A DNA stretch of 64,000 nucleotides from Pseudomonas entomophila (GTDB lineage Bacteria; Pseudomonadota; Gammaproteobacteria; Pseudomonadales; Pseudomonadaceae): assembly GCF_023277925.1 (NCBI RefSeq), contig NZ_CP063832.1:1769001-1833000 (forward strand). Direction: 5' to 3'. Each line of letters starts with the position of its first letter. Position 1 is the first letter of the stretch. This document shows, one piece after another, positions 1 through 9,160 of the stretch. The translations under genes and the position numbers were made by a program. The notes below the pieces were generated by a model, which was not told the DNA's origin, made no database searches, and was given only the letters and a program-made list of their open reading frames with translations.

Positions 1-852
1 GCGTGGCCCGAACACGTTGATCAGCAACCCCAGCATCACCAGCAACGCCCCCCAGCACTGCGCCGTGCTCAGGCGTTCCCCCAGCAGCACGGCGGAAGAG
101 CTCAGGCCAACCACCGGCACCAGCAACGAGAACGGCGCCACCTTGCCCGCCGGGTGGCGCGACAGCAGCGTGCTCCACAGGCTGTAGCCGACCATGGTGG
201 CGACGAAGGCCAGGTAAAGCAGCGCCAGTACCGAACTCCAGCTGATGTTGGCCAGCGCATGACCAATCCGCTCTGGCCCTTCCAGCCACCAGGACAATGC
301 CAGGAACGGCAACGGTGGGATCAACCCGCCCCAGATCACCAGCGCCACCAGGTCAACCTTGCCGAAGCGCCGAGTGATGATGTTGCCCATGCCCCACATG
401 GCGCCGCCACACAGGGTCAGCAGCAGGGCGATCACAGGCACGTGGCTGCTGTTCTCGCTACCGATCACCGCCAGCCCGCTGGCCGCCACCAACAACCCCA
501 GCACACTGGCCAGGCGCAGCCGTTCACCGAGAAACAGCGCGGCGAAACCGAGGGTGAAGAACGCCTGGGATTGCAGCACCAGCGAGGCCAGCCCCGGTGG
601 CATGCCGCTGTACATGGCCTGGAAGAGAAAGGCGAACTGGCCCAGGGAAATGGTCGCGCCATAGGCGATCAACCAGCGCCAGGGCAGGTTCGGCCGCTTG
701 ACCAGCAAGACCGCCGGGAAGGCCACCAACAGAAAGCGCAAGGCCCCCAGCAACATGGGCGGCAGGCCATCGAGGCCAACCTTGATGACCACGAAGTTGA
801 CGCCCCAGGCGATGATCACCACCAGGGCGATCAGCAGGTCCTTGAGTGGCAT
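1..852 (-). CDS. eamA: EamA-family amino-acid metabolite exporter, 3' end cut by window edge
   Basis: Inner-membrane drug/metabolite transporter of the EamA (DMT) superfamily. It closely resembles E. coli EamA, the O-acetylserine/cysteine exporter, as I remember that protein. The minus-strand frame is open from 852 to base 1, giving 284 codons. The N-terminus starts MPLKDLLIALVV and carries the family hallmarks AWGVNFVVIKVGL, GQFAFLF, GLASLVLQ, a central FLGERL and a late LLGERLS (two EamA repeats, about ten membrane segments). The last in-window residues INVFGPR match the INVFGLR near the C-terminus of the E. coli protein, so only about 10-15 residues are missing. ATG at 852 is chosen because AAGGA lies 9 nt upstream; an in-frame ATG at 861 has the same AGGA almost touching it. 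Transcribed divergently from the NCS1 permease gene. The exact substrate is inferred from the family. Confidence 0.85.
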   Translation of the reverse strand, partial: MPLKDLLIALVVIIAWGVNFVVIKVGLDGLPPMLLGALRFLLVAFPAVLLVKRPNLPWRWLIAYGATISLGQFAFLFQAMYSGMPPGLASLVLQSQAFFTLGFAALFLGERLRLASVLGLLVAASGLAVIGSENSSHVPVIALLLTLCGGAMWGMGNIITRRFGKVDLVALVIWGGLIPPLPFLALSWWLEGPERIGHALANISWSSVLALLYLAFVATMVGYSLWSTLLSRHPAGKVAPFSLLVPVVGLSSSAVLLGERLSTAQCWGALLVMLGLLINVFGPR

Positions 853-1015
853 TGCACGCATTCCTTCTTCAGGCTGTTATAGAAATATTTCGTTGCAGCA
901 TAAGGTCAATCGCCTGCGAGGGACCAGCACAGTTAGCCCCTAGCCTTGCGCAACAGTGGGCTGTGATGGCCCCAAGAATGGGGCTGAAATTCGCGTGAAC
1001 CTTCACTTGACCAGA

Positions 1016-1029
1016 CTTGTATATACATG
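1016..1029. promoter_or_regulatory. GntR/HutC-type palindromic operator candidate
   Basis: CTTGTATATACATG contains the perfect 10-bp palindrome TGTATATACA (1018-1027). It lies about 85 nt before the permease start codon in the 262-nt divergent region between the eamA-like gene and the permease gene. TGTATATACA-type sites are typical of GntR-family repressors, including HutC of pseudomonads. No regulator gene is present in the window, so the protein that binds is inference. Confidence 0.4.
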
Positions 1030-1114
1030 CTCATATCAAGCCTCGGTCATCCGCCCTGCGTTGCGCCGATGGCCGCCGCCCCTCACAAAAACAACGAAGC
1101 GGAGCCCTCCCCCG

Positions 1115-2512
1115 ATGTCCAGCAAACCTGTGATCGAGCGGCGCTCGATCGACTACATCCCCGAGTCTGAACGCCATGGACGGGTGTACAGCCAATTCAC
1201 CCTGTGGCTGGGAGCCAACCTGCAGATCACCGCGATCGTCACCGGCGCCCTGGCCGTGGTATTGGGCGGCGATGTGTTCTGGTCGCTGATCGGCCTGCTG
1301 ATCGGGCAACTGGCCGGGGGCACGGTGATGGCCCTGCACGCCGCCCAGGGGCCGCGCCTGGGGCTGCCGCAGATGATTTCCAGCCGGGTGCAGTTCGGCG
1401 TCTACGGCGCGGCCATTCCCATGGCCCTGGTGTGCCTGATGTACCTGGGTTTCACCGCCACCGGCACGGTGCTTTCCGGCCAGGCCATCGGCCAGTTGCT
1501 CAGCGTCAGCGATAGCACCGGCATCCTGATCTTCGCCGGGGTGATCGTGCTGGCCACGTTGGCCGGCTACCGGGTGATCCACTGGATCGGGCGCCTGGCC
1601 AGTGTGCTGGGGATCATCGCCTTCATCTACCTGTTCAGCCGCATCCTGATGCTCGCCGACATCGGCCAGTTGCTTGCCAACCGCCATTTCAGCTGGGGCA
1701 GCTTCCTGCTCGCGGTGTCACTGGCGGCGTCCTGGCAAATCGCCTTCGGCCCCTACGTGGCCGACTACTCGCGGTACCTGCCCAGCAGCACGTCGCCGGT
1801 GAAGACCTTCCTCGCCGCCGGCCTGGGCTCGGTGATCGGCGCCCAGGCCTCGATGATCCTCGGCGTGTTCGCCGCCGCCATTGCCGGCGGCCAGTTCTCG
1901 GGACGCGAAGTGGCCTATATCGTCGGCCTGGGCGGTGCCGGTACCACCGCGGCGCTGCTGTATTTCTGCATCGCCTTCGGCAAGGTGACCATCTCCACCC
2001 TCAACAGCTACGGCAGCTTCATGTGCATCGCCACGATCATCAGCGGTTTGCGTGGCCACCTGCACATCAGCCGCGTGCAGCGCCTGGTGTTCGTGCTGGC
2101 GATCGTCGGTGCGGCCACCCTGCTCGCCCTGCTCGGCCAGCATTCGTTCCTCAGTGCGTTCAAGTCGTTCATCCTGTTCCTGCTGACCTTCTTCGTGCCC
2201 TGGAGCGCGGTCAACCTGGTGGATTACTACTTCATCACCAAAGAGCGCTACGACATTCCGGCGCTGGCCGACCCCAACGGCCGCTACGGGCGCTGGAACT
2301 GGCCGGGTATCACGGTATACACCTTTGGCGTGCTGGTGCAGATGCCCTTCATCGACACCAAGCTGTACACCGGGCCGATGGTCGCGCACCTGGGGGGCGT
2401 TGATGTGTCGTGGCTGATCGGGTTGGTGGTGCCGAGCGTGCTGTACTACTGCGTGGCCCGCCGTCGCGCCGGCGAGGCGCCGTTGCACATCATCGTGCCT
2501 GAGGCACGCTGA
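1115..2512 (+). CDS. NCS1-family cytosine/purine permease-like transporter
   Basis: Predicted inner-membrane symporter of the nucleobase:cation symporter-1 family (CodB-like), 465 aa. The N-terminal soluble stretch (SIDYIPESERHGR) is followed by about twelve hydrophobic segments. Family-typical features are QLAGGTVMALHAAQGPRLG, the neighbouring SSRVQFGVYG, and SWQIAFGPYVADYSRYLP in the middle of the protein, where NCS1 proteins bind substrate. ATG 1115 is preferred over an upstream in-frame start at 956 because GGAG lies 10 nt before it and the upstream 53 codons look non-coding. Substrate could be cytosine, another purine/pyrimidine or an imidazole; CodB-like genes occur in Pseudomonas hut clusters, but no hut gene is visible here. 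A GntR-type palindrome lies in the promoter region and a hairpin follows the stop. Confidence 0.85.
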   Translation: MSSKPVIERRSIDYIPESERHGRVYSQFTLWLGANLQITAIVTGALAVVLGGDVFWSLIGLLIGQLAGGTVMALHAAQGPRLGLPQMISSRVQFGVYGAAIPMALVCLMYLGFTATGTVLSGQAIGQLLSVSDSTGILIFAGVIVLATLAGYRVIHWIGRLASVLGIIAFIYLFSRILMLADIGQLLANRHFSWGSFLLAVSLAASWQIAFGPYVADYSRYLPSSTSPVKTFLAAGLGSVIGAQASMILGVFAAAIAGGQFSGREVAYIVGLGGAGTTAALLYFCIAFGKVTISTLNSYGSFMCIATIISGLRGHLHISRVQRLVFVLAIVGAATLLALLGQHSFLSAFKSFILFLLTFFVPWSAVNLVDYYFITKERYDIPALADPNGRYGRWNWPGITVYTFGVLVQMPFIDTKLYTGPMVAHLGGVDVSWLIGLVVPSVLYYCVARRRAGEAPLHIIVPEAR

Positions 2513-2525
2513 TCGCCTGTAGAAC

Positions 2526-2568
2526 CGATGGGGTGCCTCTCGCTCATGGCGCTGAACGCACCCCATCG
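2526..2568. terminator. Inverted repeat between convergent genes, possible terminator
   Basis: CGATGGGGTGC (2526-2536) pairs perfectly with GCACCCCATCG (2558-2568) around a 21-nt loop. It sits 14 nt after the permease stop and before the convergent protease stop at 2644. There is no U-tract on the plus-strand side, so intrinsic termination is plausible but not certain. Confidence 0.45.
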
Positions 2569-2643
2569 ACTTGACTGCGCCCACGGACCCGTTGCCAGGC
2601 CCGCGGGGCAGGTGCAACACCTTGTCTATCCGTTGCAGGGGCC

Positions 2644-5600
2644 TTAGAACGCCCAGTCCAGGGTCAGGCCGACACCGTGGCTGTTGTCGCGGCTACCCAG
2701 CAGCCCGTTGTAGTCCAGGTTGACCCGGGCCTGACGGCCCAGGGCGACCCCCGCCCGTAGACCGACCACCGCCGCATCACGATCCAGGGACAGCGCCTGC
2801 ACCTTGTAGCTATCGCCCTGGCCAGCGAAGGCCAGGTGCTGGTCAGCCCCGGTGGAGCTGAGGTTGTGCTGCCAGCCCAGGGTGGCGGAAAGCTCCACCG
2901 CCTGGCCGCCGGACAGTTGCAGTTGCTTGCCGGCACGCATGCCCAGGGTCGAGAGCCAGGCGTCGCGGTTATCCTGCCCTCCCTTGAGCGCGGCAGCGCC
3001 GCCATGCTCCTTGAAGCTGTCGCTGTCGATATGCACATAGGCCAGGTTGGCGAACGGCTCCAGCGCCATGCCCGGCACGGCGACCTTCCAGGCGGCTTCG
3101 CCGAACACCTGGGTGCTCTGGGCATCGCGCTTGCTCTTCAGACGGTCACTGACCTCGTTGTACTGCAGCTCGCGCTTGGTCTCGATGCGGTGCCAGCTGT
3201 GGCTGCCGCCCAGGCTCAGGCGCACCTGCTCCAGTTCCTTGCCGGCATAGGCACCCAGATGGTAGCTATCGACGCTGGCCGAGGAATGACGACCATCGCC
3301 CATGCTCAGTGAACTGTCGCTGTAGCCGGTGAAGACGCCGATGCGGGTGTCTTCGCTCACCTGCCCGTCGGCCCCCAGCAACAGGCCGCCAATGGAACTG
3401 CTGTAGCGCGCCCGAGCGGAATCACCGTCGGCCTTGCCCCAGGCCCCCAGGGCCTTGACCCACAGGCCGTTGCCCTGGCCATCCACGGTCGCAGCGGCGA
3501 GACGGGTACGCTCGCCCATGGCGTCGCGCAGCTGGCGGCTGTCGTTGAGCAGCAGGTTGCCCACCGCCGGGTGGATTTCCCCGGACAGTTGGTCGAACGC
3601 CTGCCGGGCGCTGGCGGCATCGGTCGACAGCAGCAGGCTCTCGTAGACCGGGTTGCCCGCGCCGAGTCGATCAGCGGCTGCGGCCACCGAACGCTGGTTG
3701 GCGGTCAAACCGACACTGGCGAAGCTGGCGCTGCGTTGCACCGCCAGCTGCACCCCGTTGCCGCTATAGGCCAGGCCGCCCCCAAGGAACAGCAGGTTGG
3801 ACTGCACGTTGGCGAAACTGCCCTGCACGCCGCCCGCCGCATCCAGGATGTCAAACTGACGCCCCACCAGGCTCGGCGCCTGCTGGGATTGCAGCGAAAC
3901 CCCGGGGTTCTGCAGGTCCAGGGCCAGGTTCGCCCCGCCCAGAGACACCTTGCCACCGCTGACCAGGCGGTCGCTGCCCGTGGCATCCACCTCCACGGCA
4001 TAGGTCGAGCCCGGCTGGAAGGTCACGTCGGAGCTCACCTGCAAGGTGCCGATGGAGTTGCCTGGCGCCACCACGCCGCCGGGGTTGACCACCAGCGCGC
4101 CGATCCGGCCATTGCCGCCCAGTACGCCACCGGCATTGACCGCCACCGTCGATTGCAGCGAACCATTGACCGCCAGGCGTCCCTGGTTGACCAGGGTCGG
4201 GCCGGAGTAGGTGTTGTTGCCGCTGAGCACCAAGGTGCCGATGCCTTGCTTGGTCAGGCCGCCATGGCCAGCGATATCGTTGCTCCACAGGTCCAACCCG
4301 CAACCCAGGCTGTTACAGAGCCGCTGGGTCGGCTTGCCGGCATCCACCACGGCGCCGATACCCGGCAGGTCGACCACGAACTGGCTCGGGCCGTAGCCAC
4401 CGGCGATGCGGAATTCCTCAGGAATGTCCTGTTCAGTGACCAACATGCCCGGGCCACGGATCCCCTTGTCCAGGTCGATCATGCCCCAGCCGTACAAGGC
4501 ATCGATGCCGGGCGCGCCCATGTCGGTGGCGGTGGTGCGCAGCACGCTGGCGATCTGTGCGCCGCTCATGTAGGGGAAGCGCTCCATCAGCACCGCCGCC
4601 GCACCGGCGGCATGGGGCGCGGCCATGGACGTACCGTTCTTGTTGGCGTAGCCCTGGGTCAGGTCGGCCAGGCTGGTACCACCAATCACCGCGCTGTAGA
4701 TCCGGGTGCCGGGGGCCGAGACGCAGAAGCTCGCGGTATAGCCGCAACGGGAGGAGAACGTGCTGACCAGGTACGGGTTTGTGCTGCTGGTGTCGGGGTT
4801 TTGTTGCAACGCCGCCACGGTCAGCCAGTTGGGGGCGATGTCCGGGACGAAATAGCCCAGCCCGGCAATCGCATCGGGGTTGTTCAGGTTGTAGTCGTTG
4901 CCGGCGGCGAAGATCGTCAGGACCCCGCTGCGGGCGGCGGCGATGGCCCCGTCATAAGCGCCACCGGGCAAGGTGCCCAGCAGCGGCTGGATCTGCGCGA
5001 ACTGCGCCCGGGCATCGTCCACGGTGAAGTGCGGGAAATCCGGGTTGCGGCCGCCCTTGGCGAAGCGATCGGTGATGCCGATGCCCCAGCTGTTGTTGAT
5101 GATCCGCGCGCCGCTGGTCACCAGGCTGTCCCAGCCGGCCTTGTACACCGCGCCATCGTTGCCCAGGACGATACCGTCCTCGGGGCCAGGGTCACCGTTG
5201 TCGGCGCTGATGATCTGCGCGGCGTAGGCCACGCCGTGCATCGACACGCCATCACGGTTGCCGGCGGCGATCCCGCCGACGTGGGTGCCATGGGAGCCGA
5301 GTTTGCCGTCCGAGCCCACCGACGGGCTGCCGTCATAACGGAAAGCATCGCCGGCCTTCACCGGGATGTAGGGGTCGGTGTACTGGCGGATACCGCTGGT
5401 GACCAAGGTCACGATCTTATCCTTGCCGGCGAACTCGGGGTGTGGCGCGTAGACCGGCTGGTCGAAGATCCCCAGCTTCACCCCCTTGCCGCTGTAGCCG
5501 GCGGCATAGGCGCTGTCGGCGTGAATCGCCCCCAGCCCCCAGTCGGCCTTGAATTCGTCGCTGCGCCAGCTGCCGGCGTCGCCGAGGCGACCACTCTCCA

Positions 5601-5718
5601 CGTAGGGCGCGGCCTGGGCCGTGCCCATCAGCGCCGCCCAACCCAGCAATGCCCGACCCAGCGGGGCCAGGGCCCAGCCCTGCGCGAACGCGCTGTCATC
5701 CTTTCTGACTTGCTTCAC
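2644..5718 (-). CDS. Subtilisin-like serine protease autotransporter (first of tandem pair)
   Basis: Secreted peptidase of family S8 fused to a type Va autotransporter. Numbering from an ATG at 5739 (1031 aa): signal peptide ending near AQAA-P (about 44-45); S8 catalytic domain about 60-430; hinge with autotransporter-associated repeat about 500-600 (NNTYSGPTLVNQGRL, APGNSIGTL); C-terminal beta-barrel about 750-1031 ending in Trp-Ala-Phe. Catalytic residues read as Asp93 (GIFDQPV), His150 (GSHGTHVGG), oxyanion Asn281 (AAGND) and Ser371 (NGTSMAAPH). The Asp motif is unusual because most relatives have DTG or DSG. GTG at 5718 is preferred since AGGAAGG lies 5 nt before it while the ATG at 5739 has no Shine-Dalgarno; the signal peptide survives either way. 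It is followed 75-96 nt upstream by its paralogue. Likely a secreted virulence or nutrient protease; target unknown. Confidence 0.88.
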   Translation of the reverse strand: MKQVRKDDSAFAQGWALAPLGRALLGWAALMGTAQAAPYVESGRLGDAGSWRSDEFKADWGLGAIHADSAYAAGYSGKGVKLGIFDQPVYAPHPEFAGKDKIVTLVTSGIRQYTDPYIPVKAGDAFRYDGSPSVGSDGKLGSHGTHVGGIAAGNRDGVSMHGVAYAAQIISADNGDPGPEDGIVLGNDGAVYKAGWDSLVTSGARIINNSWGIGITDRFAKGGRNPDFPHFTVDDARAQFAQIQPLLGTLPGGAYDGAIAAARSGVLTIFAAGNDYNLNNPDAIAGLGYFVPDIAPNWLTVAALQQNPDTSSTNPYLVSTFSSRCGYTASFCVSAPGTRIYSAVIGGTSLADLTQGYANKNGTSMAAPHAAGAAAVLMERFPYMSGAQIASVLRTTATDMGAPGIDALYGWGMIDLDKGIRGPGMLVTEQDIPEEFRIAGGYGPSQFVVDLPGIGAVVDAGKPTQRLCNSLGCGLDLWSNDIAGHGGLTKQGIGTLVLSGNNTYSGPTLVNQGRLAVNGSLQSTVAVNAGGVLGGNGRIGALVVNPGGVVAPGNSIGTLQVSSDVTFQPGSTYAVEVDATGSDRLVSGGKVSLGGANLALDLQNPGVSLQSQQAPSLVGRQFDILDAAGGVQGSFANVQSNLLFLGGGLAYSGNGVQLAVQRSASFASVGLTANQRSVAAAADRLGAGNPVYESLLLSTDAASARQAFDQLSGEIHPAVGNLLLNDSRQLRDAMGERTRLAAATVDGQGNGLWVKALGAWGKADGDSARARYSSSIGGLLLGADGQVSEDTRIGVFTGYSDSSLSMGDGRHSSASVDSYHLGAYAGKELEQVRLSLGGSHSWHRIETKRELQYNEVSDRLKSKRDAQSTQVFGEAAWKVAVPGMALEPFANLAYVHIDSDSFKEHGGAAALKGGQDNRDAWLSTLGMRAGKQLQLSGGQAVELSATLGWQHNLSSTGADQHLAFAGQGDSYKVQALSLDRDAAVVGLRAGVALGRQARVNLDYNGLLGSRDNSHGVGLTLDWAF

Positions 5719-5814
5719 TACGACCTTCCTTAGTTGCATTGATGAAAAACCGCGTTGTTAACACTCCGTATTGCAACGCCCGGCCGGCGAGCTCCAGGCC
5801 AGCGCCAAGACGCT

Positions 5815-8814
5815 TCAGAAACGCCATTGCAGGTTGAGCCCCGCGCCATGCTGTTGCTCACGACTGGCCAGGCGCCCCTGGTAGTCCAGGCTCAGGTCCA
5901 GGTCGCGGGTCAGCCCCACCCGGGCCTGGAGCCCCACCAGCGCGGCATCGCGCAAGGCGGGTGCAGCCTCCACCCGGAACGGCTGGTCGCTAGCGGCGAA
6001 GGCCAGGTGCTCGCGGTCCTGGGTGCCGCTCAGGCGGTGCTGCCAGCCCAGGCTTGCCGCCAGTTGCAGGTCCTGCTGCGGGCCCAGTTGCCATTGCTGG
6101 CGCCCACGCAGGCCCAAGGTGCTGAGCCAGGCATCACGCTGCTCGTCACCGGCATGCAGCGCCGCCGCGTCGCCCTTCTCGTGGAAGCCGTCGCGGTCCA
6201 GATGCTGGTAGGTCAGGTTGGCGAAGGGCTCCAACTGCACCGCCGACAACGGCAGGCGATACGCCGCCTCGGCGAACAGCTGCTGGCTGCGGGCATCGAC
6301 CCGCGCACGCTGGCGGCCGGACACTTCGCCATAGGCCAGGTCGCGCCGGACCTCGGCACGGTGCCAGCTGTAGCTGGCGCCCAGGCTCAAGCGCAGCCGG
6401 TCCAGGTCGTGGCGGGCATAGGCGCCCAGGTGGTAGCTGTCGACCGTGGCGCGTGAGTGGCTGCCGCCCATGCCCAGGGAGCTGTCGCTATAGCCTGCGG
6501 CCAGGCCGGCCCGGGTCTGCTCGTCGAAGTCACGATCCAGGCCCAGCAGCATGCCGCCCAGGGAGCTGGTATAGGATTCGGTGCCCTGCACGCCCTCGAT
6601 ACGTCCCCAGCTGCCCAGGCCCTTGAGCCAGAGCTGGGTCGAACCTGGCTCGCCCGCGGACGCGCCTGGCGCATTGGCATTGCGTGCAGCACCTTGCACA
6701 CGCTCACCGAAGGCATCGCGCAAGGCCGAACCCTGGCTGAGCAGCATCGAGTCCAGTGCTGGGTAGATTTCCCCGGCCAGCTGCCGCAGGCCATCCCGGG
6801 CTTGGTCCGGCGAGGTCGAGAGCAGCAGGCTTTCATACACGGGATTGCCCGGCCCCAGCCGCTCCACGGCGCCGCCGCTGGCGCGCTGGTTGGCCGTGGC
6901 ACCGATACTGTCAAACGTCGTGCCGCTGCGCGTTATGTCCAGTTGCACGGCGTTGGCCGAATAATCGAGTACGGTCCCCAGAAACAGGTAAGCGGGCTGG
7001 ACCTGGGCGAAGCGCCCGTTGACGCCACCCGCTGCCTGGAGGATGTCGAACTGGCGCCCTACCAGGCTGGCTACCGGGCCACCGGCCAACAGGTTCGGCC
7101 GAGCCTCGGGCGCCAGGCTCAGATTGGCGCCACCGACACTGGCCTGGCCGCCAACGACAAGCCGGTCGCTGGCCGTGGGCGACAGCTCCAGCCGGTAGCT
7201 CGAGCCCGGCTGCAAGTCGAGGTTGCCAGCGACATTCAAGGTACCGATGGAGTTACCCGGGGCCACCACGCCCCCGGCGCTGGCGGTCAGGGCACCGATG
7301 CGGCCGTTGCCACCCAGCGTGCCACCTGCGTTGACCGTCACCGCCGATTGCAGGCTGCCGTTGACCACCAGCAAGCCACCCTCGACCCGGGTCGGGCCGC
7401 GGTAGCTGCTGTCCCCCGTGAGCGCCAGCCAGCCAGCCCCGGACTTGACCAGGCTGCCTTGGTAGACCCGCTGCGCGGCAGCCGCGTCGCGGGCCATGCC
7501 CAGGGCATAGTCGCTGCGATCCTGCTGGCTGGCGCCCGCGGCCAGCCCATGCTCCCAACCGCGATCCTTGAGAGTCTGCTGCCAGGCTTGACGTTCCGCG
7601 GCGTCCTCGGCCTGACGCTGCACCAAGGCCTGGTCGGAGATGCCGTTGCTCCAGCTATCGCCCTGCCCGCGCCCCAGGTTGACGTCGAACTCACCCAGCA
7701 ACTGCCCGGGGCCGTGCAACGCCCGGCCCAGGTCCGGGACGCCCCACCCCACCCGGTCGCTAGGCCCCTGGGTCGGCGAACCATCGAGCTGGCGTGAGGT
7801 GGTCAGCAGCACTTGCAGGGCCTGCTGGTTGTTCAGGTAGGGGTAACGCTCCATGACCAGGGCCAAGGCCCCGGTGGCATGAGGCGCGGCCATGGAGGTG
7901 CCGTTGTAGGTGGCATAGCCGCCCCCGGCCACGGTACTGGTGATCGCCGCCCCCGGGGTCGCCAGGCACCAGTACTTGGCGATGCCGCACTGGTTGTATT
8001 TCTGCTGGTTGTTCTTGTCCAGGCCCGACACCGCCAGCCAGTGGCCCTCCAGCTCCGGCTGGAAGTACGGCAGCGCCGAGCGCACGCTGGCATTGGCATA
8101 TCCGCTGTTGCCGGCGCTGAACACGTTGATCACGCCACGGCGCGCCACGTCACCGGCGGCGTCGAGCCAGGTGTCCTGCTGGAAGTGCTGGGCATAAGCC
8201 GCACGCAGGCCGCCCAAGGTGTTGTAGTTGACATCCTTGGGCTGGCTGCCCCAGCTGTTGTTGATGGCCCGCACCCCGGCATCCACCAGGGCATCGTAGA
8301 CCGCCTTGAAATACTTCGGGTCGGGGCCGGGGCCGAACAGGAAACTGTCGTTCTTGTTGGTGTTGCCCACGTAGACCTGGGCATTGAAGGCCACGCCATG
8401 CATGCCAGCGCCATCACGGGCCGCGCCCATGGTGCCGGTGACATGGGTGCCATGGTTGTCGTTGGCGCCATTGAGCACCCCGGACACACTGAACGGGGTG
8501 CCGTCCAGGTACTGGCCGGTGGCGGTCACCGGGTGAAATCGTCCGGGGCTGGCCTCAGGATGGGCGGCATCGAAGCCCGAGTCCAGGGCACCGATGCGGA
8601 CCCCGGCGCCGGTGATTCCGGCGGCGTAGGCCTGGCTCGCCTGCATGCGCTCCAGGCCCCAGTCCTGCTGGTACTCGGCCGAACGCCAGCTGGCGGGGTC
8701 GCCCAGGCGGCCGGTTTCCTGATAGGCCGCCGCAGCCGACAGCGGCAGCCCGGTGGCGAACGCCAGGCACAGGGTGCCCGTCAGCGTCTTGAGCTGATCA
8801 CATCTCACATCCAT
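5815..8814 (-). CDS. Subtilisin-like serine protease autotransporter (second of tandem pair)
   Basis: Paralogue of the downstream protease gene, 999 aa from ATG 8814, which has GAGAAG 8 nt upstream. Signal peptide at residues 1-29 (cleavage near SAAAA-Y). S8 triad: Asp78 (ALDSGFD), His121 (NHGTHVTG), Ser307 (NGTSMAAPH), with oxyanion Asn236 (SAGNS). The passenger contains an insert rich in Ala, Glu and Gln (about 375-455) absent from the paralogue. A hinge repeat follows (NSIGTLNV near 525), then a beta-barrel ending Gln-Trp-Arg-Phe, the expected terminal aromatic. The two proteins share hinge and barrel closely (VNGSLQS, LGGNGRIGAL, NPVYESLLLST) while the catalytic domains are more diverged, as expected for an old tandem duplication with passenger diversification. 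An in-frame start at 8913 would add 33 residues ahead of the signal peptide and is rejected. Such protease pairs are reported in P. entomophila; equivalence here is inference. Confidence 0.9.
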   Translation of the reverse strand: MDVRCDQLKTLTGTLCLAFATGLPLSAAAAYQETGRLGDPASWRSAEYQQDWGLERMQASQAYAAGITGAGVRIGALDSGFDAAHPEASPGRFHPVTATGQYLDGTPFSVSGVLNGANDNHGTHVTGTMGAARDGAGMHGVAFNAQVYVGNTNKNDSFLFGPGPDPKYFKAVYDALVDAGVRAINNSWGSQPKDVNYNTLGGLRAAYAQHFQQDTWLDAAGDVARRGVINVFSAGNSGYANASVRSALPYFQPELEGHWLAVSGLDKNNQQKYNQCGIAKYWCLATPGAAITSTVAGGGYATYNGTSMAAPHATGALALVMERYPYLNNQQALQVLLTTSRQLDGSPTQGPSDRVGWGVPDLGRALHGPGQLLGEFDVNLGRGQGDSWSNGISDQALVQRQAEDAAERQAWQQTLKDRGWEHGLAAGASQQDRSDYALGMARDAAAAQRVYQGSLVKSGAGWLALTGDSSYRGPTRVEGGLLVVNGSLQSAVTVNAGGTLGGNGRIGALTASAGGVVAPGNSIGTLNVAGNLDLQPGSSYRLELSPTASDRLVVGGQASVGGANLSLAPEARPNLLAGGPVASLVGRQFDILQAAGGVNGRFAQVQPAYLFLGTVLDYSANAVQLDITRSGTTFDSIGATANQRASGGAVERLGPGNPVYESLLLSTSPDQARDGLRQLAGEIYPALDSMLLSQGSALRDAFGERVQGAARNANAPGASAGEPGSTQLWLKGLGSWGRIEGVQGTESYTSSLGGMLLGLDRDFDEQTRAGLAAGYSDSSLGMGGSHSRATVDSYHLGAYARHDLDRLRLSLGASYSWHRAEVRRDLAYGEVSGRQRARVDARSQQLFAEAAYRLPLSAVQLEPFANLTYQHLDRDGFHEKGDAAALHAGDEQRDAWLSTLGLRGRQQWQLGPQQDLQLAASLGWQHRLSGTQDREHLAFAASDQPFRVEAAPALRDAALVGLQARVGLTRDLDLSLDYQGRLASREQQHGAGLNLQWRF

Positions 8815-9160
8815 GTTGATGACTTCTCTTGTTTTTGTTGTCGGGTCGCCCGTTCCTGGTCGACCGGTGTGTCGCTGCATTGTTCGGCCGCAAGCCTGCG
8901 GCACCAGAGCCAAAGGCGCTCTTGCGTCTCTGGTCAGGTTACTTCGGCCTCAGGCCAAGTAGGTTGCCTTCGGTTACAAAAATGCGAGCTTCTGAAATTG
9001 GTCACAATAAGTCAATCCGTCTTGATACACCCTCGGCAGAATCAGCGCACTGTCAGGCCAATGCGCTGGAGCATGGTTGAGTACGGCCGATTGAAATGGA
9101 GTGGGGCATGAAGATGCTAATGTGCAGCACCGCGACCCCGAGCAAGTGAGGAACCCCAAG
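8815..9160. other. Divergent intergenic region, protease gene / chrA
   Basis: 346 bases without a convincing gene. It must hold the promoters of the protease gene (leftward) and chrA (rightward). Visible structure is limited: a CCAGAG/CTCTGG inverted repeat around 8903-8932, a GGCCTCAGGCC palindrome near 8947-8957, and a run of lower GC at 8975-9045. The chrA ribosome site GAGGA is at 9148-9152. No recognisable operator of a known regulator was seen. Confidence 0.6.

Noticed and set aside
8815..8913. Thirty-three-codon N-terminal extension of the second protease
   Set aside because: It would precede a good signal peptide, and the internal ATG at 8814 has a clear ribosome site.
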